A stretch of 64,000 nt of DNA from Lunularia cruciata (GCA_948567375.1 OX419761.1:27194243-27258242), one strand, 5' to 3'. Counted from the stretch's first letter, positions 12,325 to 24,498 are shown. Notes: generated from the sequence alone by a model not told the origin. Made by a program: numbers and translations.

Positions 12325-13579
12325 CTATCAAATCACCAGTTTTGATCTCCGTGACCCCTGAACCTTGTAAATATCTATATATGTGAGGATTCACGAATAA
12401 ATATTTGTTCACGAATATTTGACTTATGTGTTTCTTAGGCTGTGATTCCGGAGTATACAGAAGCATGCATAAATGCAATGAAGTCAAGATTTCAGAAATT
12501 TTCTCCTTCTATAATTTTTGCTTCGTGAGAACACCCTGGAGACGATCCAGTCGCTTGCTAGAGATCCAGCTTCTGAAGGATCAGGTGACAAGAAGATCAC
12601 AACCACCTTGAAAAGAGTTTGAAACTATGTGGCAAGATGATAGAAGATTCAAACGCCCTTAGCGATGATTGCTACAAATGTTGAAGATCCAAAGTTCACC
12701 GCCACACACGACGTTTAGACATTGAGGTTGATTCGATACCAGGCTAAATTCAAACATTGGCCCCATATCTTGCAGGATTGAGGTTAAGAACCTCTGCACT
12801 TCGTAGGTATGATCGATGACGAGGCACCCAATTTGAGGAGGAATGAATATAGAATCTAATACTACACTGCAATCTACTATCGAGCTTCACATTCCTTTAT
12901 CTGAATTCCCTATATCTCATACTGGATTCACAGGGAGAGGTTAGACATAATTTAAGCAGCGAGTCGGCGCAAACCCACTGAATTCTGACCATAGCAACTC
13001 CTTTGTCAATTGGTGGGAGTGTTACATATGAAATTGAATATGCCAACTCTCAATCAACTTCCTTGCTATGTGGAACTACAGTCACTCAAAGCTTTGTACC
13101 TTCATTTGTTACAGTTTGATATCGTTATTTCGTATAAAGATCAAGAAGTAAAGCCATCTGGATTAGCCATGTAGGCAAGCTCTCAGGAAGACTGCGTCAG
13201 GACTCCAGTCTTTATGTCTCAACAAACTGAATCTCCTGTTGAAATCAAGCTTCACATTTATTACTTCCATAGGGCCATGTCAACTGCCTGAAACTCAAGC
13301 CCATGCATTGTCATGAACTGCTAGCAGCTTATTACATGCCTTAGAAGTCCAAGATATACACTTGGTAAGGATTTAGATAGTCAAGCCCATGGAGTGATTA
13401 GGACTATCTCTAATCTTCCAAGTGTAACTACTGTAGGTCCTGGTTGGAGTCCCAAGCTAGCCTTCATCTACCTCGAGTCATGTTTTAGGCAATCACTAAT
13501 GAGAATCTCTCACAAATAGAGGCTGCCATGAACGATGGTAACGACGTCCCGAATGGTTCAACATTACGATAATATCAGA

Positions 13580-13996
13580 TCATGAAGGCCGCACAATTTC
13601 TTGTTGGAGTTCTACTCCTTCGGTAATAGGTCCTGGCAGTTCACTTCGCGGTCCAGCTTGTGGTTCGAGTTCTTCTCCGGACCCGTCGTCAACATGTCTC
13701 ACTGTTCTGCGAAGGCGTCTTATATGCGCAACTAGTTGATCCTTCCGACGGTGACATATAATCAGCACGAGAATCATTACGAACACACAAGTCATAGGGA
13801 TAGCAATCGACTCAATGTAGAAGTTAGAGTCATCATCCTGACTGAAAATGGGAATACATCCTTCGGACCCTCCCAAAATATCACTCATTGATGTCTCCTT
13901 GATGCATGGTGCAGCTCCTAGGTTCGTGCTGCCGATAGACATCGCCTTCTCCTTATCGACAGCACCTAGACCATTCAAACGGCATGGTCCTGACAT
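13580..13996 (-). CDS. Small single-pass membrane protein, array copy D (138 aa)
   Basis: The longest copy in the family. It has an N-terminal extension of about 70 residues with several Cys and Ser/Thr, one hydrophobic segment at about residues 65-84 (IAIPMTCVFVMILVLIICHR), a basic stretch (RRKDQLVAHIRRLRR) and the family tail TVRHVDDGSGEELEPQ, then PGPITEGVELQQ. It has no recognised enzymatic motif. A predicted donor (GAAG|GTGAGA) near 14470 corresponds to the donors of the other units. The acceptor upstream of this ATG (TTTTCAAAG) is weaker than in copies A and C, so the start is less certain. Function unknown; a small receptor-like or adaptor role is speculation. Confidence 0.55.
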   Translation of the reverse strand: MSGPCRLNGLGAVDKEKAMSIGSTNLGAAPCIKETSMSDILGGSEGCIPIFSQDDDSNFYIESIAIPMTCVFVMILVLIICHRRKDQLVAHIRRLRRTVRHVDDGSGEELEPQAGPRSELPGPITEGVELQQEIVRPS

Positions 13997-15305
13997 GAAA
14001 CTTTGAAAACGAACTAAATTAGTAATGATTCATCACATGATAATGTGGACATTCAAATGGATGACTGCTGCGCCAGCCTGACATGTTTCCATATTTAGAA
14101 CTCCAGAACTTAGATCATAGTGTGGAATGATCATTCAAGTACTTCGTAGTTTCTACTGAAATCTCCGGAACCATACAGCGTCCACTTCAATCGAATAGAT
14201 GCTTAAGTTGAATACCTAACGGATTTCTGCAGAGCAAGGAGATAAATTTCAGCACACAATCTACTCTCGATATGGCTTAAGCTCAGATGATGTGTTATTC
14301 TTCATCAATCGAATCTTTCTTTGTGTAAGGCTCTGTCAAAGGCTATGTACATGTCCAGAATTTGACTGGAATCTGTGGTAACACTACGGGAGCAGTAATA
14401 CATCTCAACTTTCATCAACTTGCATGAAAGTGTTTGTCTTTACTTGGGAGAGAATGTTTGCGCAGTTACTCTCACCTTCCGTCAGAGTCCGGATGGCCAA
14501 ACCATAATGAACAAAGTGTCTCTCTTTCTGAGAGAGATTTTAAGCCCAACAACACGGGTTCTGTTTCGTACTGGTTCCGATGAGTTTCGATCCAGTTTGA
14601 ACATGTTTTAAACTAGGGTCTGTTGCGTCAAGACCTGAAACTCCAATGTCAACGTGAAAAACGGTACAATAGCTTTTCTACACGATCTACCAGTACCGAA
14701 GTTCGAGAGCGGAGTACGAAGCTGTCAAGCGTCTTGGTGTCAACTATACGGAATAGCATATAAGCATCTGAATTTGGTGTCCAAACACAACAGTTATGGA
14801 GAAAACACTTCGAACTCATCACTGACCATCTCATTTATCGATATCGATCACCCGAGCGGCAGAGATTGACCTCGTAACAGCCTAACCTTACGGTCTCATT
14901 CGTTCGAGTGGAGCATTCTTGACTAATTACTATTAACCAAGCGAATCATGATATCGTGCTTGTTTTCTCTTAATCTGACTGAGGTAAAAGAACAGAGAAA
15001 ATTGGAGAGCTCATTCTTCCATTTGGAAACGCAAACTCTAAGTCTCTTGTGATGAAACCATTATACGTTTTGTTACTTAATCTTGTGACTACGTTATAAT
15101 TGAGCTACATACTAACAACTCTTTTCGCATAATACTTTCTTCTGACAGGTGAGCCTCTGTTATTCATGCAAAAATCAGCCGTATTGGAAGAGCACTGTGA
15201 AACTTTTGGGTCTTATTCCAAATTCATTGAATCCTAAGTATGTTACAAGGGTCCACGGGGTTCCCGAAGGCATTGTCAATACATTTACAAACAAGAGCCG
15301 AGGCA

Positions 15306-18300
15306 CTACGACAAGATGTACCGATGAAATGCTTCTGCAGCGCCGTCCTCATCATTATTAGAAGTTTGAGCATCTGCTACTTCCTTGGTACGTTTGGACC
15401 CATTCGCCATTGCAACTCCCCATCCAGCAAGTTCCAACATTTCTATATCATTCTCGCCATCTCCAATAGCCATAACCTGTGGCAAATGGGTTGCAAGGAC
15501 TCAGAAATAGAACACTGACTTCAGTGAAGCTATAACAACAGCAAGAACCTGAAGTTCGCTATGTCAAAGTCAGAAGTACTTCAGTATAGCAGTTTTGGGA
15601 AATCGATTATCAATAACCAGGATGTCGGTCCTACCTCTTCTGGGTGGACGTCCAAGTGATTCAGTAGCATTTGAACCCCTGCACCTTTTGATTGACCCGG
15701 CGGTAGAATCTCGAGCATATCATCTAAAGCTTGAACCAGTGTCGCTCTACCATTTACTTGTGCAGCCCAATGAGGTCTTAAGTCGTATTTGATAGATTCC
15801 GGTGTACTGTAAAACAAGAGTTTCTGTCGAATTCCACACAAGTCAGTTCTTGTTAGTCTAGAACAATATCTTGCACACTTCACCAGAGATGGACCTTTTC
15901 AACTTTTAGCCAAGTATAAGACATTGATCTTCCTGAAACCTGACAGGGACCGGCGACACCATTTGAGAAGTAAAACCCACTTCGACAATACCAGCGCAAA
16001 ACTTAACAGCTAGACATCACCTGAAGGAGGTTTGAAGGACGTTTTAACTTGCCTGGATTGGGCAACTTTCCATCAAGTCTCTTACAGAGGGGATGACTTC
16101 AGCCTACAATTCAACGGCACAATAGATTACTGTCAATAACAGGTTTACCGTGTAGGAAGTAATACAGCTCACACTCTAAGAATCCTCGACGAAAGCCTAC
16201 CTTTGGTTCCAAATACACCGTATGTAGCACATCTGTCAAGGTGTGTTGGAATAGTGTGACAATGCGGTTTCCACTAAATCCAACTGCGGGAAGGTTGTGC
16301 TCCAACGAGTAGGTAAAGGCCTGCATATGACCCAGTAGAACTTAGTCCACATTTCAAAAGAAGCGAGGATCATAACACAGCACAACTCATTTGCCCACAT
16401 TACCACCTATTTTGGACTTTCCCAGACTCTTCATGCACTCAAAATCGAGTTCCTGAACCATGCGTATGCAAAATGCATGAATGAGGAATATACCTCTTTG
16501 ACAATATCTGGAGTTAAAACGGCGCTGTGAATTACAGATCCGCCTCTTCCATAAACTTGCAAGCCCTGCAAGAATGCAGTACGTGTTATTCGGATTGTTA
16601 AAAACTTGCAGGCCGTCAGTATCAGACTACAGATATCGTTATGAGGTTGGCAGTTGACATATTGATTCAAAACAGCACTTACACCTAGGGGTCTAAATCC
16701 AGTGTCTTTGTAAGATTTTCGTTGAGTTGACCAAACACCAAATTTTACTCAGAGCAACTTCGAGAAATGCCAGACGTATTTGATAAAGACAGTAAAATTA
16801 CTCGGTTTAATCTGATGGTCACTACTCGGTTTCAAACCGAGTAGTGATCGTCAGATTGTCGTCCATACCTGCGTGAAGACTCCGGGTAACGTTTGTGAGA
16901 TAATCCCACTTTCGCCGACCAGACCTACTGGTTCAAGCGCAGCCATAGCTCCACGTTGTGTCTGTGCCAAATGTCCAAGTTAGTTTCCAGAAGCAGCTGA
17001 AACATCGGTCTTCAAGCTGCGCCACAATTTTGTCAATGTACGTTACAAACGCCCATGAAGTAAAAGTAGAACCTATGAAGACGTCAGCAAGAACCACCCT
17101 GACATGTTGAAGGGACAGACAGGCATGATGAAGCCCAAAACGATACATCCAATTCTGTTGATTACACAGTAAAACATAAAGTAAAACTTCGGCCCAAAAG
17201 TGAAAGGATGATAACTAGCACCTTGCCTGTGGCTATGATGACCTTCACCCCCTTAGCCAGAACAGCTAATAGTGCATCCTTCGTAGCTTCACTGACCCTG
17301 CTCCTAGTATTTAGAAGTGTACCTGAGGTTGTTAACAAGACTCATCATAATCAGCAATTCTGAATCTAGACCAAAGAACAGCAACGGATTTCAAGACGAT
17401 CTGCATTCAGTTCGATGACCAGATGAACACGGCTAAGCTACAAGCGAGTAATGAGCTGAGAGGAGGCTCTGGACAGGTGAATCTTGAGTTAGATGTGAGG
17501 TCATATAGGTTCGTTATCAAGTATAGATTCCATATACTTAGGCATACGTGAAGGCTCTTCAGGGGAGTAATATAGTGATAACAAGTAGCACAAGTAGCCA
17601 GAGAGAGATGAAACGGACATTTACCATGTGGTTTTAGGAGCTAGATCAGAAAATTCATTGCCATGTACTAACCAAAATACTTACCATCCATATCACAGAA
17701 TAGGATCTTGAAGCCAGCCTTCGGAGGTCTTCTCATGGTTCCATCAATACTTCGACCTGCACCCAGCATTCGTCAAATTTATATGTTACCTTCAATTAAC
17801 TCAAAAGGGAGGGTTCACTGCATCACTGGCCCTTCTCTCCTCTTATTAGACAAAATATCTAATAAAATTTCTCAAGGAGTCTGCACGCACTACCTTCACT
17901 TCGTGTTCAAACTAAAGGGGAGCACAACGCTTCAAAAAGACATGTTAGAACACGAGCCAGAAAATATCCTTCCCAGACCCAAACTGACTCGACAGATTGT
18001 GGCTCTTGTCGCTCCCCTCATCAAACAGATGTGGTGAAAACGAAATCGACCCTTTGAGGGGCCGCTGAAAGGGCACAACCTACATTCTCGAGATGTTTTA
18101 CAGAATGGTATCGATAGCTAACATGTTTTTCTTCTGGGGCACTGTTCCTAAGGGACACGAAAAGACCAACTTCAGGAACGGTCACCAACAATACAACGTT
18201 GGGTCATGAGGGGTTTAAGAGGAGAAAGAAGAAACTATCATGAACGGAAACAATAACCAGATTGTTTCCAACGAGAGAAAGTATCCACTTGAGAAGTTAA

Positions 18301-19908
18301 AAATCGGAGAACCGAACCTCCGGATTTCGTTGCTCCGTTTGCAGATTCTGATTCCTTTATCATGCTCTCAGTCACGGCACTGATAAGACCCTTCCCCTTC
18401 CAGCCAAGTTTGGCCAGAATCTGAGTCTCTTTGTCCTCCATCTCGTCAGAATCTTCTTGGCCAAGTTCATGATCAAAACCAATGACATGAAGCAGTCCGT
18501 GAACCTGGAATGCCACAACATTCGTTAGGTCCCTCCACCTAGAAGCCCATCAATATTTATTCTTATGACAAGTACGTTCAAACATCCCTCCATCTTCCCG
18601 AACTCGTGTAACATCAAAGGTGTTGGGAGAAAGACTACCAAGAGGATGCGCAACTCATCAAGGAGAGAGTGTCCTCTTTCCTCAGCTTGTCTTGCGGCAG
18701 TATCCAAAGATATTATGACATCTCCTAGTAGCAGCTGCAAAACGACAAGGAAATGTCAGTACCGACGTCCGAAACAAACGTTGTACTGCATGGTCTAAAG
18801 TTTCCACTCCTCACACTGGACTTCCCAGATTGACGACGAAGATTGTTTAAACTTCACGAACTTGAAACTAGAAAAAGAAAGAGGAGTGACTTTACTGCTT
18901 CTCGCCTATCCAAACAGCAACCAACTTTCTCCAGTCATATACCTAAATTGAGAAGAATGTGCCTGTTTGAGAAGGTCTTGAAGAATAAGCAATGACTGCA
19001 TCTACCAGATTTTGTTTTTCCACGTACACATCACTTTAAGTACGATAAGTCATCATGACCAACTAAATGGGAACTGAACGTACTGTAGGTGTCATTCCTG
19101 GAGCCTGATCTTGTGGGAAGGACAAAACATCCGTGGGGCTATCCTTGCCCAGCCACTCTTTGTTGAGTCCTTGAATGTAACCATCGCTGCAGAGGAGCAA
19201 AGAAAGCTCGACTGTCTCAGTCTCCTGCTCCAGTTCCATTTCTTCAATGGCCAGTTTAACTGCCAATGGGCCATCGATCTCCAACTGCTTCAGGAGTTCC
19301 TGTTCCATATGGTATTAAATCATCAGTATTCCCTTCCAATACTCGTGCAAATCCACTAGAGTTCCGCTTCCCTCCATCGGAATTTATCAGTGATTGTCAT
19401 ACATACGATCTAGCTGAATTCGAGATGCTGATAAAGAAAAGTCTATACCTGTAATTTGAAAGGACATGTTCAAAACTTCCAAAATGAAATTGTTCGATAA
19501 AATACGAGGGACAAAGCAATAGTACACCTCGAGATTCAAATCGATGGTAACACCTTCGTCTACGGATACAGGGAAACTGATAGCCAGTTCTTTGCTAGAG
19601 GCAAAAGTACTCTGGCATTGAACACGATGAATTGGCTGTTTCCATCCACGCCTAGTTTTAGAAAGACTTGAAATCCTCTGCCAGGTGTTTTTTATCCCCT
19701 GCGAAACCGTTTGCCCACAATTTCCCTTCGACCCATTCAAATGCTGTGCCACAACATTGTAGTCCGTCACAGCGGGGATCCATGAATTCGCCAATTGACT
19801 TGCGCTCCTAGCTGAGAAACGCCATTGAGAACTAACAAGCTGACGAGTAGAAATAACAGGGAAAGCAGAAACTGCACTGGCAGCCCGGAGAGACCGCAGA
19901 AGAACCAT
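15306..19908 (-). CDS. YBEY: YbeY endoribonuclease fused to HAD-family (Cof-type) hydrolase, organellar; 12 exons
   Basis: Exons joined in frame on the minus strand: 19908-19528, 19299-19084, 18734-18639, 18504-18318 (or to 18258), 17756-17685, 17322-17222, 16961-16869, 16565-16494, 16320-16201, 16103-16053, 15823-15635 and 15476-15306. The product is about 582 residues (602 with the longer exon 4), close to the roughly 584 of the Arabidopsis chloroplast YBEY. The N-terminus ([20 protein letters not shown], Arg/Ser-rich) looks like an organellar transit peptide. The YbeY domain includes [17 protein letters not shown] and the zinc motif [11 protein letters not shown]. The HAD part has motif [19 protein letters not shown], the lysine region PPGQSKG and motif [14 protein letters not shown]. 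YbeY is a metal-dependent rRNA-processing endoribonuclease; the HAD partner's substrate is unknown. The intron after 16053 has a GC donor (CAG|GCAAGT). Exon 4's 3' end is the only ambiguous junction. Confidence 0.93.
16809..16857. repeat. Near-perfect hairpin in a YBEY intron
   Basis: The arm 'cactactcggttt' (16820-16832) is followed after one base by its reverse complement 'aaaccgagtagtg'. The pairing extends outward with mismatches through 'aatctga' and 'tcagatt'. It lies in the intron between the exons ending at 16869 and starting at 16565. It could be a miniature inverted-repeat element remnant. Confidence 0.7.
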
Positions 19909-20089
19909 GACTAGTAGCTACTGCAGCTTCTCCCAGGACCTCGCACCCAAAATCCCTCACTTCAGATTACAACACACCCACAATTCAGAGACAAAAATTT
20001 GATGATTTTCTCAACCGGGACACTGGGATGTCAGGATCGCCGAGGAGCAAAAGTAGGCGAAGTTGAAATCAATCAGCACAGCTTTCCTT

Positions 20090-20850
20090 CAAAATAAGTC
20101 AATATTCTGCATCTGCTGGGCACCTCATGTGCCCCATGGAAGTGAACGTCTCAGCTTCAATGGACATGGAAGACGCAAGAACAGACAGAGGACGATGAAT
20201 GGCGAGACCATGAATATGCTGGACCTCGTGTGCTCCACAACTAGAGCAGAAAAGGATACCGAGCTCATATACTATTGGCAGGCCGAACACATATTCCACA
20301 CTCCACACGCACAGGAACAAAAGAAAAAGAAATGGACCTGCTACCGTGCCCCATACATTCTGAATGGATCCCACACACTAGGAAGGCCCTCCACAGACCA
20401 AAAAGTGCCCACACACAGAGGAGACAAGTTTTCCTGACTAAAACGGGTGGACTTTGCGGAATAGATATTGATATTTTAGTGGAGGTGATAGTTGGTACCG
20501 CAGGTCCCAATTGGTGCTTAACTGCAACCTCTTCGTTCACAAACTTGAGATAGGAAGGGAGACTCACTTCTGGAACCACCGGGAGGTTCACTGCACATTC
20601 ATCGACTATACTCCGATTTTCATCTGCTTGAACAGAATGGGACTGTCAAGCGTTGGCCCACAGCTGATGATGATGATGCTGATGGAATCCATATCCTTTG
20701 ACTCGCCTTTGGTATATGGTCCACAAGTTGGGTGGCGTGATGTAATCCGGGGTTTGAACGAGGGAGGTAAGAGGCTTTTGTGGCTTGAATTGCAGATGCT
20801 GAAAGAGTGATTGTGAGTTTTCTCTTAACATCAATCAACATTCGATCATC
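20090..20850 (-). other. Coding-like stretch upstream of YBEY, unrecognised
   Basis: Two minus-strand ORFs follow one another. 20841-20620 contains a Ser-rich segment (IPKASQRIWIPSASSSSA). 20591-20265 includes ECAVNLPVVPEVSLPSYLKF and ends in a hydrophobic part. They lie in different frames, which would need a short intron or a frameshift to join. I recognise no family. It could be a separate small gene ending just upstream of YBEY, part of its 5' region, or chance. Bases 19909-20090 and 20850-21100 hold nothing I can assign. Confidence 0.25.
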
Positions 20851-21199
20851 CTAAGCCAATTGCGACGCAGATGAATTGTGAACACGGCTACATTAGCGAC
20901 GGGATGAGTGATTGGGTGTATTGTGCTGGAGCTATGTATCAAAGATAACGGTTTAAGTCAGGTGATAAGCTGAAAATTCTTGATATGATATTATTTATCG
21001 TTTCGATTACATGAAAAGAAGATGAGTACTGTTAAGGAGAAGAGAGGAATATAAGATAAAACAAACTAGTTCAATTTTTACATACCATTTATTTGTTTTC
21101 TGATCAAATCTTACATGTTGTTCTAATCAATCAAGAAATCAAAGGAAGTAAAGAAAGAAAAATCAAAGGAAATTAATGTATTGTTGGAAGCGTATAGAT

Positions 21200-22010
21200 A
21201 AGGATACAAGCACTTGCGGAGAGATAGGTATACATAGGCATAAGCATAGGTGTATAGGCTTAAAGTATATGTAATACCTTATGTTTGCAAGACCTGAAAA
21301 AGAAACACTCACAAAAAATAATTGCACCGGATATACGTGAATCTTGTCTTGGAAGCTACCTTTCTTAGAAGCTGCATTCACGACTTGGGAGCTATCTGTC
21401 TTGAAAGTTACACTCACGACTTGGAACCTCTATCCACCGTTGAACATTCTCACCAACAATTTAACTGGCATTATGAGAACCAAAACCCTAGGTGTCTTTA
21501 TGAGAATAAAATCCTAGCCATCACTACAAAGAATCAAAATCTTACAGTCACTTTGAGAACCTGGAAGTACTCCTAGATGGAAAGCAAGACATATACAACA
21601 ACAATATTCACCTTGGTTTGTATTTTATATAGCCAATAAAATTTCAGAAGCTCTTTACACCATTGAACACTCTCACCAATCTTTCATTGAATACTTCCAT
21701 ACATTAATAATTTATGATATTTCTCTAAGCTACAACAACACCAAGAATGCTATAAACTACATGTATAGAAGACTTCGTGATGTTTTTCCTCAAACTCACA
21801 TTTTACTCAAAAAACTCGGACAAAACCCTAGCTATCACTCTGAGGACCAAATCCTTGTCGTCACTTTAACAATCAAACCCTTTCCACCCACTACTCGTGA
21901 GAACGAGTAGTATTCCTAGATACAACAATCTCCATCTTGGTTTGATTGACATAGCTATAGTATTTATTTCTATGTCTATCGTTCATAGACATATTTCACC
22001 ACTTCTTATA
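21200..22010 (-). repeat. Probable 3' LTR of the second copia element (degenerate)
   Basis: At 22010-22020 the minus strand reads TAAGGGGGGT, a polypurine tract. Below it is a non-coding stretch with phrases such as 'cactttgagaacctggaagtactcctagatgg' near 21550. Similar text occurs near 35320-35370 on the other side of the nested insertion ('cactttgagaaccattaagtattcatagat'). I read these as the two diverged LTRs. The outer boundary near 21.2 kb is approximate. Confidence 0.4.
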
Positions 22011-22019
22011 ACCCCCCTT

Positions 22020-23833
22020 ATACAATAGTGTCTTACATCATCAATATGCTTTGTTCGAGAGTGGTACACCGGTTTCTAACTAAAGTGAATATCACTCTCG
22101 CTATTACAATGCAACTTGGATTTCATTTGTGTAAATCCCAAGTCCTTATCCAACATTTGTAACCATGTACACTCTGCGGCTACTTTGGTTCTAACCATAT
22201 ACTTGCCTTCGAGGTAGACAGGTTACGGTTTGGCAAGTTTTTTGACTTTGACGCAGTCTATCAGGTCATCTTCAAAGGACCGTGTAATAGGGATGTGCGG
22301 GGTTGAAGAAGCTCCGAAGAAAATAAGGTTAGAGAGCCGTGTGATGGGCAACGGCTTTCACTATTCTGCTTTCTAATTTCATTCTACCCAATGCAGGTTC
22401 AACTTGAGACTCTGGACCTATAACAGAGTAACAATAGCCATGGTTTTCCAATTATAAGATTTCCAATTTATCAGATCTGTTTTAGCCTTTTGGAATACCG
22501 GATTCCTCCCATAACAACTGTAGGCTAAAGAATAGACTTTCAATTCACAAGTCCACCACTAAGTATAAAGATATAACATATTATGGAACTCCTCCTATCA
22601 ATATCTCTAGCAAAGTCAATATCCACAAATCTAAGGATGAGTCTTTCTTGCTCCTTCTCCACATCAAATACAATATCAATGCCCATTGTCCCTTCTAAAT
22701 AATAACGTATCCATGACATTGCCTCACTATGTTACTCTCCTAGACCAACCATGTGTCTACTTATTACTTTACCAACATGTGAGATATGTGGTCTAATGCA
22801 GACCATTGCATACACAAAGCTCCCAATAGCAGTCTCTATGTTGGTGTTATTTGAAACTCGCCAGTAAACATCATCCATATCCTTTCTTCTTTGTCTGAAG
22901 GACATTATGCCAAGGATAATCTAAAATGAGTTAGTAAGAGAGTACTTACAAGGTTAACTCTCTCCACGCCAAAACGTGCAAAAAAAATTCAAACTACCCC
23001 TTTTGGCACATTCACAGTCTACCCATGCTCATATCTCTATGAACATAAATTCCAAGTACTCTCTTTTAAGAATCCAAGTTCTTACTTATTGCATTTTTTA
23101 ACCTCTTCACCTCAACCATTTCCTCAACAAAATAAGAATTTCATCCACATATAGCAAGTATAAAATGATCAGATCAGAAGTATTTCCTTGGATTTTCTTG
23201 AGGTACAGAAAATACAACTTGCTTTGCTTATACCCATGCTTTACCATAAAAGAATCAAACCTCTTATACCATTATCTAAGACTTGCTTTAATTGCTATAG
23301 AGATTTCTCTAACTTGCAAACAAAGTTATCCTTTTTTTATACTAAAAAACCTTCTTGTTGATACATATAAATCTCCACTTCAAAATTCTACATACAAGGA
23401 AGTGACTATTAGTGATTGTAACTTATAGTGACTCATAATTGATTATGTTAGGTTATAACTACTAGCAATGTACAAATGGAAGATATCTTTACCATAGGTG
23501 AGAAGATCTCACTAGTCAATCTCATTTTGGTTATATCCCTTTGCTGCAAGCCTTGGTCTTGCTTGGTCTCTACTTACTTCGAGAAGCCTTTCTTTAGGTG
23601 TGACCAATTGCAACCAGTTGATAATTTCACCTGTCTTCAAGTCTAGTTCTTTGATAAAGACTTCATGTTCTCCTTTATTGCAATGTGCCATTGTTTACAC
23701 TCTTCATCATGCATTGCGTGTTTATATGAAGAAGGCTTGTCATTCTCTATGAGCAAAGAAAAAGCTATAATGTTCAAATACTCATATTTCTTTAGTGATA
23801 TGCTATCTCTATTTGAATATATAAACTCATGTG
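22020..23833 (-). mobile_element. Second Ty1/copia element, 3' part (RT onward), decayed
   Basis: The minus-strand ORF 23864-23643 has the N-terminal entry of a copia reverse transcriptase, with SYKHAMHDEECKQWHIAIKE and then NMKSLSKN; downstream bases to about 22.1 kb carry further frameshifted copia RT/RNase H-like words. The 5' continuation is on the far side of the gypsy insertion (34428 onward). The last bases before the insertion (23830-23833, tgtg) are repeated immediately after it. Confidence 0.7.
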
Positions 23834-23940
23834 TGTCGTGCGTATATACATCGCTACACAACATACATCGATGTCAACATCATACACTATAGAAACACAA
23901 CTCACACATAAGTCATACATAGACTCTAAAGTGCCACAAT
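23834..23940 (-). repeat. 107-bp direct repeat, outer copy, beside the 3' LTR core
   Basis: Begins 'tgtcgtgcgtatatac' and ends 'gtgccacaat' on the plus strand. Almost identical to 24392-24498; I saw three differences by eye. Its outer edge is the element terminus defined by the target-site duplication. The right-hand 5' LTR has no copy of it. Confidence 0.85.
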
Positions 23941-24387
23941 AATCAGATTGCTTAACACTTTCAACTCAACTCAACTCAGATCAGTACTTGATCTGTCACT
24001 CTATAAACTGCCAACAATTGGGCACTGATTACAGTCAAGCCACACCCACTCAAGCATAGAGAATCCAGGTGACGCTCGCCGGCCTCTGTCCACCATAGCC
24101 ATGAACTCGAAGGCTCAACATCAGAGAAGTGAGCTCTCTGGAGCTAACTTCAAAACTATACCCCCCTGGACTCAAGCTAGCACTAGAACCCTAACGGTCC
24201 CGCTGATGGCACACTCGACGGTGTGAACGGTGCAAAGTGACGGTGGGCCCCACCGTGAAGTCAGTACCCCGAACACCAAATCAGACTGTCGGAAAGTAGT
24301 CCTTGAGAAACTACTAGAATAACTCTAACTACTATCACTGGAACTCCACTGTCCGAGCAGCTAGATGCGGAACTACAAATGGCATGA
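23941..24387 (-). repeat. 3' LTR core of the gypsy element
   Basis: About 447 bp, matching 33978-34425 with about 20 substitutions. The shared ends are 'aatcagattgcttaacac' and 'ctacaaatggcatga'. It is bracketed by two copies of a 107 bp repeat, which is unusual for an LTR. Confidence 0.9.
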
Positions 24388-24391
24388 TAGT

Positions 24392-24498
24392 TGTCGTGCG
24401 TATATACATCGCTACACAACATACATCACTGTCAACATCATACACTATAGAAACACGACTCACACATAAGTCATACATAGACTCTAAAGTGCCACAAT
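24392..24498 (-). repeat. 107-bp direct repeat, inner copy, next to the polypurine tract
   Basis: The inner copy abuts 'cgcccccctagc' at 24499-24510, which on the minus strand is the polypurine tract GCTAGGGGGGCG. Reverse transcription would therefore start plus-strand synthesis at this repeat, making it part of the LTR functionally, although the 5' LTR lacks it. Confidence 0.85.

Larger units (their letters stand above)
900..14900 (-). repeat. Local array of about five diverged ~2 kb units encoding small membrane proteins
   Basis: Four landmarks recur in the same order along the plus strand. (a) A block with a conserved 'gaaggatcaggcgacaag'-like core occurs near 1600, 3375, 5495 and 12570. 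(b) A block around 'gcaaaccacagaattcc' occurs near 2060, 10565 and 12970. (c) A small membrane-protein ORF or its remnant lies on the minus strand near 2.7, 4.04, 11.27 and 13.58 kb. (d) An 'aatgaaacttac'-like block, which on the minus strand is a 5' splice site, occurs near 970 (broken), 4725, 11945 and 14470. Spacing between units is about 1.8-2.7 kb once the copia insertion is subtracted. I infer tandem duplication of an ancestral minus-strand gene followed by strong divergence. The copies are alignable by eye only in blocks, so exact unit ends are not given. Confidence 0.7.

Noticed and set aside
23940-24387. Left LTR core as an independent solo LTR inserted into a 107-bp element
   Set aside because: The expected TSD would be about 5 bp, not 107, and the element termini share their TSD only if the outer repeat is included.
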